From Coprinellus micaceus (taxonomy: Eukaryota > Basidiomycota > Agaricomycetes > Agaricales > Psathyrellaceae): a stretch of DNA of 64,000 bases. Positions 42,332 through 53,497 of the stretch are shown piece after piece; position 1 is the stretch's first letter; every line of letters starts with the position of its first letter. The translations under genes and the position numbers were made by a program. The notes beneath the pieces were generated by a model, which had not been told where the DNA came from, did no database searches, and saw only the letters and a list, made by a program, of their open reading frames with translations. The stretch covers positions 248,001 through 312,000 of the forward strand of contig OX596344.1 in assembly GCA_951394405.1 (NCBI GenBank). Direction: 5' to 3'.

Positions 42332-45128
42332 CTAACTACTACTCGAAGTAGGCTGACATATACTGCAGGCAGAGAGGGAACCGTCGTACTGACGTCGGCC
42401 CATCTTCTTGAACTTCTCCTCGAACTCCCAAACGGTAATACTTTCGAGTTGACTCACTTCTACTTGTTCCAGCTCATGTACACACCATTTAAGTACTTTG
42501 GCCTGGTCCAGAATTCCACGCCTCCAGCGTGCACACGCTGCATGGCATTTTGAGAGGGACCCCTGCCGCCCGACGGGTTTGGTCGAAGAGGATGAGGGGG
42601 GTTCACACTAGATATGAAACGATTGAATGGGTGCGGATATGCGGAACATTTGCGCCTTAAGAATGTCGCTCACCTCCATCCCCTTGTGGATCCCGCAATA
42701 GATGGCCCCAAGCAACTTTGGACGCTTGCGTAGCTGGGGCTGACTCGAAAGAGGAGCACCAGACACAGTTCCGGTAAGATAGATCGATGTCCACCATCCA
42801 GGGTCACAAAGGGCAAGGTCGTTCTTCGAGCTTTCGCTGAAGTGACAAGCGAGAAACCTTGAAGTGTCGCAAATTGGCACATCTGACCCCCACGGGCGTA
42901 TGAAAGGTTGGAGCAGGCCGAGATCCTGGAAGCCTTTCAAAAAATCGACCAGCACGGTGAGTCCAGTGTCCGAGGGAGGAGCAGGAGGCCCCCTGTCTAA
43001 AGTGGTTGTGGCATCCGATCAGTCAAACCCTTCGAAACTGGAACCATTGACAACCACTGACCTTTCCAAACCCTGACAATCCGACCTGCGATAAAGGAAT
43101 TGTGCACCGTCTTGTCAACGTAAAGGTTCCCACATCGGGTTTTGGTCGATAAATAGTCGGTCAGGGATCGATGATGAATGAGTATGGGCGAGAACGTGTC
43201 GTCGGGAGATGGGACGGAGATAAGGGATGAAGTGGGCTCTAAACGGTAATTCAGTTCCCCCTCCGTGTCCTCCAGGAACTGTCTCCAGAATCTGACGGGA
43301 GGGGCAGTGATTTTGGGTAGGTGTGGGTCTCCCTTTTCAAAGGCACAAGCTATGGAGAGAATCCACTTCGCAACTAGGAGGGGGTCATCGTCGGGGTTAC
43401 GGGTACGCTTGAGGATATGCTGGTACATCACGTCCAAAGTAGCGAAAGGATTCTTCGTTCCAATATTCAGGCGGTCCATCCGTAGGATGTCGTCCAATTG
43501 CTGCTGCGGGACCCCGCTATCCACCCAGCGAATAATGGTATCAGGAACGATGAACTGCCCCGAGGACAGGTCGACAATGTGATCGACCGCTCCCTGACCC
43601 GGCCACCCTTTGGAGATCCCAGCGCGGCCACATATACTTGAAAACTTGGATTTGAGGAAGCGTTCGATGTCGGAATCTGGGCTGTATTTGGAATCAAGGA
43701 AGAGGCTGATGGTGGAGGACTGGGCATCAGCAGTGAAGAAGTCCGTGATGCGGCGCTCTGGACGGCTTGCGATAAAGATGCTAAAAGGAAAGGAAGGACT
43801 TTGGGAAAGGGTGAAGAGAACGTTGAGGATCTCCAATTGGTCTTCTTCGGATGTCCGTGAGATCTGTTGGCCCGTCATGTCATGGTTCTGCTCCGCGATC
43901 AGCGCATCCAAGCCATCGACAATGATGACCTTAGGCCAGGCCACCCTGTCTCCTTGGTCATGAATAAGGCGGAACGGGCCAAGGACGAGGCGTTCAGCCT
44001 GCTCCTTTAGGTTCTTGTAAAATATGTCCGGGTGACGGTCGATTGCCATGAGTAAGTGCGACCTGAATTTAGGGAGGGCGTCATGCTGAGACATGTGGTG
44101 AGCAAGGGTTGCGATGAGACCACGCTTTGAGCTCCTATCTGCCGAGGGCGAGGACGATGAGAAGAAAAAGCTCGCCGCCAACAGCCCTTCCTCCTGACAC
44201 TCCGTCGCGATGGAGCCAGCAATGGCTGTCTTGCCTCCACCTGCAGGTCCACTGAGCCACATGATCCTTTTTGGTTCGTCGCCCCCGTCGCTGTCCTTGA
44301 TCCAGCTGGTAATGTCCTTGCGAATAGCGACTCGCGTCTCCGCATGGCATTGCGGAGCAGCGCAACGTTCGCTAGAGTCATGGGCAGCTCCATGGGAAAT
44401 GTGGGGATTAAGATCTAGCTCAACGAGGTCACTAGAGGGGAGCATAGATAGATGCGAGAGAACGCACACTTGAAGAGGGTTTTTGAACTCAGGGAAGGTG
44501 CGAAAGTGGCGGTAAAACTTTCGATACTGAAGTCGTGGGCATTTGCAAGAAAACTGGGTCCAGCGACGGCCGCGCTCGAGATTATAGACGAATCATGTCC
44601 CCGCCCGTGAGGTATAGTAGTAGACCCTGGATGCGGCCAACGTGAAGGGGCAGCCTGGGCTGACAGGGTTGAGGCTGACGAACTTAGAAGCGGCGTGGTC
44701 GAAGCCGACGAACTTGGGATTGGTGGAGTCGGAAGTGAATGGGACGCATGCGAACTTGACAAGTCGAACTCGAAACGGGGGAGGGATGTGGCGTTGGTTT
44801 CGTGTACGCCCTGTTGCTGGAGGGTATCAGGAAGGTTGACCTGTGGTGGTCCAATGGCATTCCCATCTAGGGCGACACGCCTGTCGATGACCCCCGGATC
44901 ACCGCGATTGCTTTCCTTTTTAGATGGCGCCTGTCGACGTGAAGATAGATAGGGGTGAGTTCGTGTTCTCGACGTGCTCGCTGCCCGGGTAGCGAGGGGC
45001 TCATTGGAGGTCGCAAGGGTGGGGTTAGCGCAAGAGGGACCGGCTTGATCTTCTCCTCCAGAGGGTGCACCGCGCCGAGGGTGCTTCCTACGGAACTTGG
45101 ATTTTAGACGGTTTCCAGGGTTCGGCAT
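42332..45128 (-). CDS. NACHT (STAND) NTPase protein with C-terminal Cys/His module, copy 2
   Basis: Paralogue of the gene at 36749. Exons on the minus strand are 45128-44468, 44414-43062, 42996-42674 and 42607-42332, giving 870 residues. Exon 1 is longer than in copy 1: a basic start (RLKSKFRRKHPRR), a long Ser/Pro/Thr-rich linker and a closing LANAHDFSIESFTA block. The NACHT exon has ISHGAAHDSSERC, Walker A WLSGPAGGGKTAI, Walker B VIIVDGLDALI, FIASRPERRI, LSSGQFIVPDTII and HHRSLTDYL. Exon 3 has CDPGWWT and AIYCGIHKGMEV. The last exon is the Cys/His module (CHAACARWRRGIL, WCVHELE, CSICQP). All splice joints keep the frame and no lesion was seen. Confidence 0.9.
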
Positions 45129-46186
45129 GCGAGGGAATGGTGTGGTACAACGGAAACGTGGGGATGAAAGGAGGACGCCCCGCAATGGTGTGAGCGGAGT
45201 CAGGTTGGAGCATGCGGCGTTAATGCGTGGCGAACGGATCGCGCTTCCTTGTCATCTGTTGCAATCCAGATTAGGATTAATGACGGGCGCTTAAAGCCCT
45301 CGTTCCAACTGGGTCATATCCTGCGACCTCCCAAGCCATGTATCACCCCCTGTTCGCCCACCAAGTGCCTCCCGTCCATCAACACCTCAGTACCTGAACA
45401 CTTCGCACTAAGCATGTTCACGTCACAACTTAGCTTCACATTTGGGAGGGTCTTGGCTTATGTATGTTTGCTATGTCGCTGGGGCGCTCTCGGGCTGGGG
45501 TGCAAGGCACCAGAGGCGTCCTCCAGGTCGCCGGATTCAAAGTGGAGGCACAGGCCTCCGGGGAAGCGTGCGAGGGCTCCGAATTTGTGAACCTCACAGG
45601 TTGTGGACAACAACGAGGTGTGTCTCAAAGGACGCCGGGGTTTAATGGGGTGATCGTGCGCCGACTGAGCCTATGGGCAAGCGCCTACGGCGGAGTTGGG
45701 CGATGTGGTAGACAAGTGGGCATGCAGCAGAGAGCCTCTGCGATGGCTTACTGCAAGAGGGTAGTCTGGACTACGTTCGACATAGAAAAGACGGATTAGG
45801 TCTATGGAAGATAAAGGCCAAGGACAGGATAATGAGTGGATTCTGGAATAACTGGGGGAGGGTGGGAATGGGAATGGACATACTTTTTCGCTAGCTCGGC
45901 TACCAGCGAGTGTCCGCTCCCCGCGCTCACATGAGGTGCTAACGGAATAAGAGAAATGAAAGACTAACCTTGCACTCCCCTGACCATCTCTTTCCACTGA
46001 ACCGCGACCTCGTTTCGCCGTCTTCCCACACGGAGGCCGCTGGGAAGTCTTGGATGACAGGCTCGATGCGGAGGTGCTCAGTGTGCCGGTCAGGTTCAAA
46101 GTTGAGGATTTGCCACAGTTATGTAGTGACACAGCACTCATCATCGCAAAGCCCAGCTAGTAGGTTTTGCTCAGCATTCATCGGGA

Positions 46187-46300
46187 TGGTGATGGCCAAA
46201 GAATGGCGTTGGGACGGTGAGGGGAAGAAGCAAGAGGTTTATGATAGCCGGTGTGGCTGACCGAGACTCATTGATCCGGCATGAGTACACCCGATCCGAG
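46187..46300. repeat. Dispersed repeat, copy I
   Basis: The core reads GACGGTGAGGGGAAGAAGCA, then GATAGCCGG and CCGAGACT-ATTGATCCG, followed by CGAGTCAG. It is closest to the copy at 57781-57930 and more distantly like 49080-49165 and 61398-61470, all in the same orientation. Confidence 0.5.
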
Positions 46301-49079
46301 TCAGCACTCACTCTTTATCTTTCTCAAGGCTACGACGTTCCAACCCCTACTAAGCTACTCTAGCCCCTAGGAATCGTCTCAGCCATCCATCCACACTCCA
46401 GTGCCATACTGCGGCGACGTAACCGTTAACGGAGCGGGGATTGCTTCGTATCCCCATTCCTAGCTGCCGACCCTTCCTCATCGGTCTCTCTATCGCCTCC
46501 CGTCCCATCGCCATATTCCTTGTGTCTCTGTACCCCTGTGCGTTCCAGGAAACTCTCCCCAAGCAGCTTCTCAATTGACCCAACTCAATTTGTCTTGGCA
46601 ATACCTTCAAGCTTGATCATACAGAAAAAACTCCTCGCTCAACACAATGCTGCGCTCTGTCTTACTCACGCCGTCCCCCTACGGCTCGATTTCTCCTCTT
46701 GAGCTCTTTCAACACATCAACTCACTCTCTCCTGCTTCTCCATGATACTTTTTCTCGTTGTGATACAATGCCAACCCCTGCTCATCTTGCTTTGAAGGCA
46801 TGCCCACGCGATTTGAACCCACATGATGAGTACTGAGGAATCCCAACCTTTTGGAAGGAGGGCTTGCCCAGAGCGGCCTGATTCTTGTTTAACACCTCGT
46901 TCTCCCCCTTAGCTACCATACGGCCTTTACCTCCGCGAAGACCCTGCTCAAAGGCCATTCTGCTTCCCTTGTCCTCGTGTGTTGGTGAGTCAAAAACCCC
47001 CCGCTCAAATGCTGCATCGCTCGACACTGTGTAGACCTGGGAACGAAGGTCCTCTTGCTTGGAAGTTGCTACTCACCATAAAGACCATACTGTGATCCTG
47101 ACCCCTGTGAGTGTGAGAGGATCACTCGAGTTCGAGGGGGATCCTTACTCAGCAAGACATTGTATTGGGGGGAACGGAAGGAGGGAGTGAGCTCAGGGGA
47201 TAATGAGCTGGGGAATGTAGGTAAGTACATTGGGGTTTTTATACTACAAATCTCGGAGCTCGGTAGCATAGAGAACAAAGTCACTGTGAGATAATGGGCT
47301 CACAAGTAATACCTCGAGCGACCACCATCGCAGCTTTCGCCTTCGCTTCAAGCCGCGTTGGTGGAATCGTGCCGTTCGCGGGATGGTCTCTTGGGAAGTG
47401 GGCTTGGCCTTCGGTGGCTTCAGAGCCACATTTGGCCTTCGTAAACCAGCTTCCCTGCGCCTTGTCGAACTCGTCCTGGAGGCTACGACCGATTCGGCGT
47501 GCGAACTGGAGTTGGTTGGGCGCGTCAGCTTCCGTCCATCTTCGAACATCTGATAAAGGCGGGGAGAAGGGAAGTAAGTGCGTACCTGAGTGGACTGTGA
47601 CGGACGAAAGCCTTTGGGTCAAGTAGCCCGAGCCCTAATACGCTCAAGCCTGACATCCAGTGCTCAAATTTGTGGGTCTTTTTTCGCTGAAACGCCCTCA
47701 CCAGCCTTCCCCATCCGCTTCACCGACTCTATTCCGAGGGGTCGTTGGAAAGCGGACTTACTGTATATTCACATACCCTCCCGCTCTTCATTCTCCGTCC
47801 ACTAAGGTGCCACCACCCCGCGACACTATCGCTAGAGCATTCCTAACATTCCCTTGGGCCTCGTCTTCGCGCCAACTGGCTTGAGCGTTGTGGTGGCTGA
47901 ACGTGTCTGGCGGAGCTCACATTCCAGGGAGGCGTATGAGGAAGGAAGAGGAAGACATTTATTGTTTGTCGGGGTCGGATTCTGGTCAAAGTCCATCCCG
48001 TCGGAAGGATGGGGGTTTAGCTGAAGGACGTGAAGGAGGGAATAGATGGTCGCCGCACGTTCGTCGTCCATGATAGAGCGAGAAGCGGATAGAGGAGGTC
48101 TGACCTCCGTCGAGGCGAAAGGCGGAGGATTTGGGATGAGGTTTCGGCCTTTCGGGTTGAGGCCCACCAAAGAATACGGGACAGGGACCGACGGGGCATT
48201 GGGTCGAGCTCGCGCAGTTGGCGCAGGTTAAATCTGGGTGCATGGGTGGGTGTAAGGATTGGAGCCCAGGGTCAACGGAATTCAGAGTGAGCATTGCGTT
48301 CAAGCTCGGGAGCTTGACACGAGTATCGGTACGCCGATTCGAGAAACGACTGGTTGCTAGGAGTGGGGGGCACTCAGTCAGCTTGCGCACTATTCCGCCA
48401 GGCTGATAGAACGTACCTCTCTCCGACTTCGCGCCCAACGTGTTACTCCTCTGCCTAAGATCAGGCGACGAGGCTGCGCCGATATTCGAGCTACTTTGGC
48501 GTCAGGCGTCGGATGATGGGCTCTGCATTGCATTGTAAGTCGGGCTGGATGTTTGGAGTATTGAGTTAGAGCATGGCGGTAATCGTCTAGAAGGTGGGGT
48601 GTTCTGCGGCCCAAGCTCGTGTTGAAAGCCGAGAGGTCGACAGATTTGATACGGCTAGAGGTAGATCGGGTCGAGGAGGGTCTAGCTGCATAGAATGGAT
48701 AGGACCCAGTCAGCCCATGCCCGAGGTTCTCGCACGTCGCCCACATAGAAGGAAAGAAACCCACCAGATAACCAAAGAGTCTCTTCAATGTACTCAGACC
48801 TCTGGCGGATGTCGAGACGGTGCAGGGATCCAGAGTCGTTCGACGATCGTGGTGAGAGGGCTGAGGTTTCACCGTAAGCTCCGCTGGCGATTTGAAACAC
48901 TGAGTTGAAGCGTTGAGGTACGGAGGAAGGCGGTCATTCGATGTTCGTACACCAGCTGGTCCTTCAAACCACAAACGATGGCAGAGCGAACAGCGCGGCG
49001 ACCAGTTCACGTTACAGCTAAGCCATGGAGTCCTTTGCCTTTGTGCTACAGGTAGCCGTCGGTTGAGGGTGACAGTGGT

Positions 49080-49165
49080 GCGGGACAGTGATCATGAGAG
49101 GAGGAAGCAAGAAGCGCTTTGATGGCCCCTTTGACCGACCAGTGTCAAACTCTTCCCACTACTTC
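49080..49165. repeat. Dispersed repeat, copy II
   Basis: GGGACAGTGATCATGAGAGG, a GGAAGCAAG stretch, then TTTGATGGCC. It matches 61398-61470 over about 50 bp, with more distant similarity to 46187 and 57781. Confidence 0.45.
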
Positions 49166-50984
49166 CACCACCTCGACTCTCTCATCCCAAACTCTACCCC
49201 CACCTCTTAACCTTCTCAGCTATTCCACCAACACCTTCTCAACGCACCCGACAATGACTCACATTAGAATCAGGCCCCTGTTAAAATCATTTCTGTCATT
49301 CTGCCGTTAATCTAGCCGGCCTACAACGGTAAACCCTCGCCCTGGCGGAATAAACGACTCGAAGACCTTTAAAGCCCACGACATATCCTCCTTGACCCCT
49401 TATGCTATAAGCCATCCGAGAATGAACGCGACCAAGCTTCGGTAGGCGAAGGGCAAACCAACCAAGAATACGATGGTCGTCTCTCATTCGAGGCCTCCGG
49501 TGGCTTCTCCCGCCTCTTCTGCCCAGAGGACTCTATGCGCTCCTGCGGTATGCCCTTTGGCGTTCTATCGTATGCAGATGACGCGAAGACTGTTGTATCC
49601 CATATTGTTATTTGTTTATTCATTGCTTATAGGGACAAGAATGGGATCTGAATGGACGGCGCACGTTAGGTCTGCATCGATAGTACCTCATGCGCTCCCT
49701 TCTCAACCGCTCCGTTGTCACCCGTCTACCCCCAAAACGACTTGTCCCCTCCGACGGCTCGATACTCTGATGCCTCCAAACCCAACCTAGAGTTGGGTAT
49801 CCACCCGTAGGGTCGTCGGCCCCCCTCTAGCTGACAGACACTCGAGCTGAAGACCTACAGCGAAGCAGAGAGTCGGTGACCTAGAAGGTCCGGCGGTGCG
49901 GGGTCCGGGGTCCGTCGGACCTGCGCTGGAGGTCCGTAGGTCCATAGGTCCGCGCATTTTTCCAAAAAATAAATTACAGGCTGGGTACGGGGGTGCGTAG
50001 GTACGAGCGTACGAACATCGAACTAGAGCAGGGCAGAGGCGCCCAGTTTCCATAAATAGATACCGCCGGCTCTCGGCAACCTCTGTGATGGATCCGATCG
50101 TTCACAGCACCGTAACTGCGCCTCGCATTCCTCTTCCTCCGCTCACCTCCACAGCAGTGTTGAGTATTTCACTGGCCTCCAGATGTTATACGTCGACTCT
50201 TTCGAGACGTAGCTGCCTAGGAACCCCTTGTGGTTGACTCGTGGAGCGGGGACCATCGCACTGCTTGAGAATACCCAACGGGGTTCTATCAGCGCTCTAT
50301 ATCGTGCGTTCGCAGTACAGTGGCCCAGGTTGTCGGGACCACGGAGATGGCCACAGGTGCGTGCATCTTCCATGCATTCTTTTACCTCTTGTTATCCCGT
50401 GAGCCTGCGCCTAGCGCCCCTTCTGGAATCGGCGGTGCCACATCACTAGAGGCGGCCAGACGCTCAGTTGTATTACCTCGACGGCAAGGGGCGCTTCATG
50501 TTGTGCTGCCCCCACAGGTGCTACACTACGTCCACCCTACCCATCTCCCTCCACATCTCTACATACATACTGTATCATGTCTATACGATTCATTTAGCTC
50601 TTATCACTACCCCTTCATCGGATCGTGTCGCGATATTGTGCTTCTCGATTGGTGTTCTCTGTGTTTGCTCCATCTGCCCAAGGCCCAGAGCCTTGTTGGC
50701 GAACTTAGAGGGTGTTTGCATGGAGGTCTAGATGTTATATCTGTGCCTTCTTGCTGGGATGGCTCCCAATCGCGTTTATCCCTTCATTTTTAGTGCATTC
50801 TATCTGCTAAACCCCCCAGTCTTGGTTTGTGAGGTTGTGATGTGTAGCTTGGATCTTTGCTTCGTTGGTCAAGGTGCACCTACGCCTCCTAAAGCACCGC
50901 GGATCTCTGGTGTATGAGGGGTCTGAAGCCTCACATTTAAGAGCGGAAGGCATGGTAACATTTCATCATCGTTTCCGGCTCGCC

Positions 50985-53200
50985 ATGGATCTACCTCCAA
51001 GCCCCTCATTTTTTCAATCCTTGGGTACGCTCCCCAACAATCTCCAGGACAAACTGTTGCTACACCAAGTTCTTCAGTTTGCAACCTATGTCGCTAGTGT
51101 CCGCGATGAAATTGTCATGGTCCTGCCGACTCATGTCAACCCTGGAGATACCCCGCTTGAACTCAGTCCCGTGTTCTATCACTTCCTGAAGGATGCCTGT
51201 GGTTTGCTCTACGATGAGGCTGTTGAGCTTTGGAGGGTGCTTGGAAAGCACATTTGGCCACACTGCGACCAAATCCTGCAGTGTCCAGATCCCAAGACCT
51301 TCAAGGAGCACGGCGCGTCCCGCGGATTTAGTATGTGCAGTTACTCAGTTCTGATATTGGCCCCATTCTGAATGCGCAGATTGACCCAGCGGGGAAATCC
51401 CTTTATCCCCCAACCGATGTTTGTACGAACGTAAAGTGCAAACGCTTCCAAGACGGCCTCGCTCTCGGAAAGGTGGAACAGAGGAATGCCGTCCTATTCA
51501 CACTTGGGCAGGGTGCTATACCGATTCACTCGGTACACAAATACTGTGAAGGTGAATTACATCGTCTCCCTGGTTATTCAACAACGCCTGACGTTCGTTT
51601 TGACTGGGGATAGCTTGCAATATCAATTACCACCACAACTTCTCCGTGCACCAAGGCAAACGAACGTATTACAAGGACTTGTCTGATACCCTTCAAATTG
51701 GTGAACACCAGTTTGCAGAGGTTCGACTCATCAACCTCTGGATAACGACAATGCTGGTTGCGTGGTCCTCGGCGTCAAATTGCGCCCGCTGGTATAATGA
51801 CGCGCTCGCGCACACTGCGATTGGTGTCCCAGAATACCCCGACTGGCAGTTCAAACTGGAAGTCACTTCAGAACAGGTCTACAGTGCCTTTACCATCCTG
51901 TCTCTCCTTGAGGACTGCCAAGGGCGGAACGAACTCCTGACGGCACCCCACACAGGAGAAGATAAGGACCAGTTTCGGGAACCTGTCCACATACGTAACG
52001 ACAGGATGCGTATCTAAGGCCTTGGGCAGCATCATCATGTATGCAAAAAGTGCACCCGCATCCTGACCAAAGGTATGGGATGTCGCCGTCTGCTCAAAAT
52101 GATCCCCATGAACTCACCGCAAATTTGTGCTAGAAAACCGCAAAGTCAAGGCTGTTGTGATTGACGGGGTCACGATTGGACATCCGTGCTGCGCAGAACT
52201 CGGCTGCACTGAGCCGTTGGCCAACAACAGGGATCGCTTCTGTCGTACCCATGCCCATTCCAACACAATCTGCTGTGTCGTTGGATGCGACAAGACCATC
52301 GTCGGCTCATTCCGCAGCTGCAACCTCCCAGATCATGTTGCCGCTATGAAGGAACACCTAGAGCGAGGAACGGCTCGATTTCAGCTCAAAGCCAGACTTG
52401 AGCGCGCGAAGATGGTTCAAATGATGAACTCGGTGCCATCAGCTCTGGAGGACACCACACCGAACAGGCCAGGAGGAAGTGAAGACGAAGAGGCCCTCTC
52501 CGATGGAGAAAATGAGGCAGACAATATTGCACCACAGGCTTCGGCAAGCTCCTCTGCTCCCTGAATCCGTGTTCAAGCTTGCCGGAAGCGGACCCACAAC
52601 GAACAGCTTTTTGTCACTCCTTGTGGTGTGATCATCGCACGAGAGACCTTCTACGGGGCGGAGGCGCCTGCAACGGTTATCGTGAGTGCATGTCTCTGGG
52701 ATTTAATCCGACCACCTATTTACTCACCCCGATGATTCCAGGAAATGATCAAGAAAGTGTATGCTGAGCCATCCTCCCGCCCTGATCACATTCTCTTTGA
52801 CAACAACTGCACCCTGTGGAAGATGGTGAAGGAGCGGAAAGAAGATGGTCAGCTCATCATCAAGGACCCATTCTTTGTGAACATTGGATTGACTGTCGAC
52901 ATCTTTCATTTCAAGTCGAAGCACAAGGAAAGTGACATCGCATGTCAGACCGAGTGCAACGCCGCCGATTACCCCGAGCTTCAGATTTTGGGACCCGACG
53001 GAGAGAACAAAGGGTGGTTTTTCAATTCTTCTATCGCTGAGCAGACAAACGCATGGATCGGGGGGTATATCTCCATCTGCCAGGAGATGCATATCAATAG
53101 GTACAATTTCTTCTTAGACGAGATGATTATGAGGAGGAACCGGATGACCCTGGCCAAGCTCGTCAAGCTGAAGGCCGAGCCATGGGTGGAGAAGGCGTAA
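50985..53200 (+). pseudogene. KDZ transposase-family gene (CxC5-CxC6-KDZ), degenerate
   Basis: KDZ (Kyakuja-Dileera-Zisupton) genes are DDE-type transposases abundant in mushrooms. Exons fit 50985-51330, 51380-51551, 51614-52072, 52134-about 52680 and 52742-53200. CxC5-type features are LYPPTDVCTNVKCK, then NINYHHNFSVHQGKRTYY, SASNCARWYN, and VCKKCTRI. The CxC6-type part has VVIDGVTIGHPCC, CTEPLANN, FCRTHAH and CCVVGCD. The KDZ-like end has DHILFDNNCTLW, VDIFHFKSKHKESDIACQTEC, FFNSSIAEQTNAWIGGY and NFFLDEMIMRRN. Lesions are a frame change at the first exon joint, an in-frame TAA at 52015-52017 and an in-frame TGA at 52562-52564. It is therefore not expected to be active. Confidence 0.82.
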
Positions 53201-53497
53201 ATACAGAGTATCATTATGGATGTACAGGATGGACCAATGACAGGGAGACTTGATGTGTATGGAGGTACTGCTAAGAAGGATCATTCATAATATATGATAT
53301 AGGTAGGACAAAACCCTGACGGTCGTAAAGGAATCTTTGTCTATCTGACATATCGAAGTCAAATGTGAACAGGAGACGGAGACAAAACCAGAGTAACTTG
53401 AAAAGGTATCACGAAAAAAACGGGGTGGGTCCAGACAAGAGAAGGGACTACGGAGAGGATGTCGCGAAGGGGGTGAATTCAACGAGGGGAAAGACAC

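Larger units (their letters stand above)
45129..49884. other. Repeat-rich region without a clear gene
   Basis: No intact gene is supported. One GGGCGCTTA nonamer is at 45285-45293, and two copies of a diverged dispersed repeat end near 46187-46300 and 49080-49165. Several open frames on both strands at 47-49 kb look like decayed coding DNA, but no family was recognised. Confidence 0.35.

Noticed and set aside
46795..46850. Possible tRNA on the minus strand (GGGTTCAAATCG)
   Set aside because: The T-stem does not pair and no other arm could be found.
51331..51379. Standard intron at the first joint of the KDZ gene
   Set aside because: GTATGT and GCGCAG fit, but splicing leaves the frame off by one, so it was recorded as a lesion.
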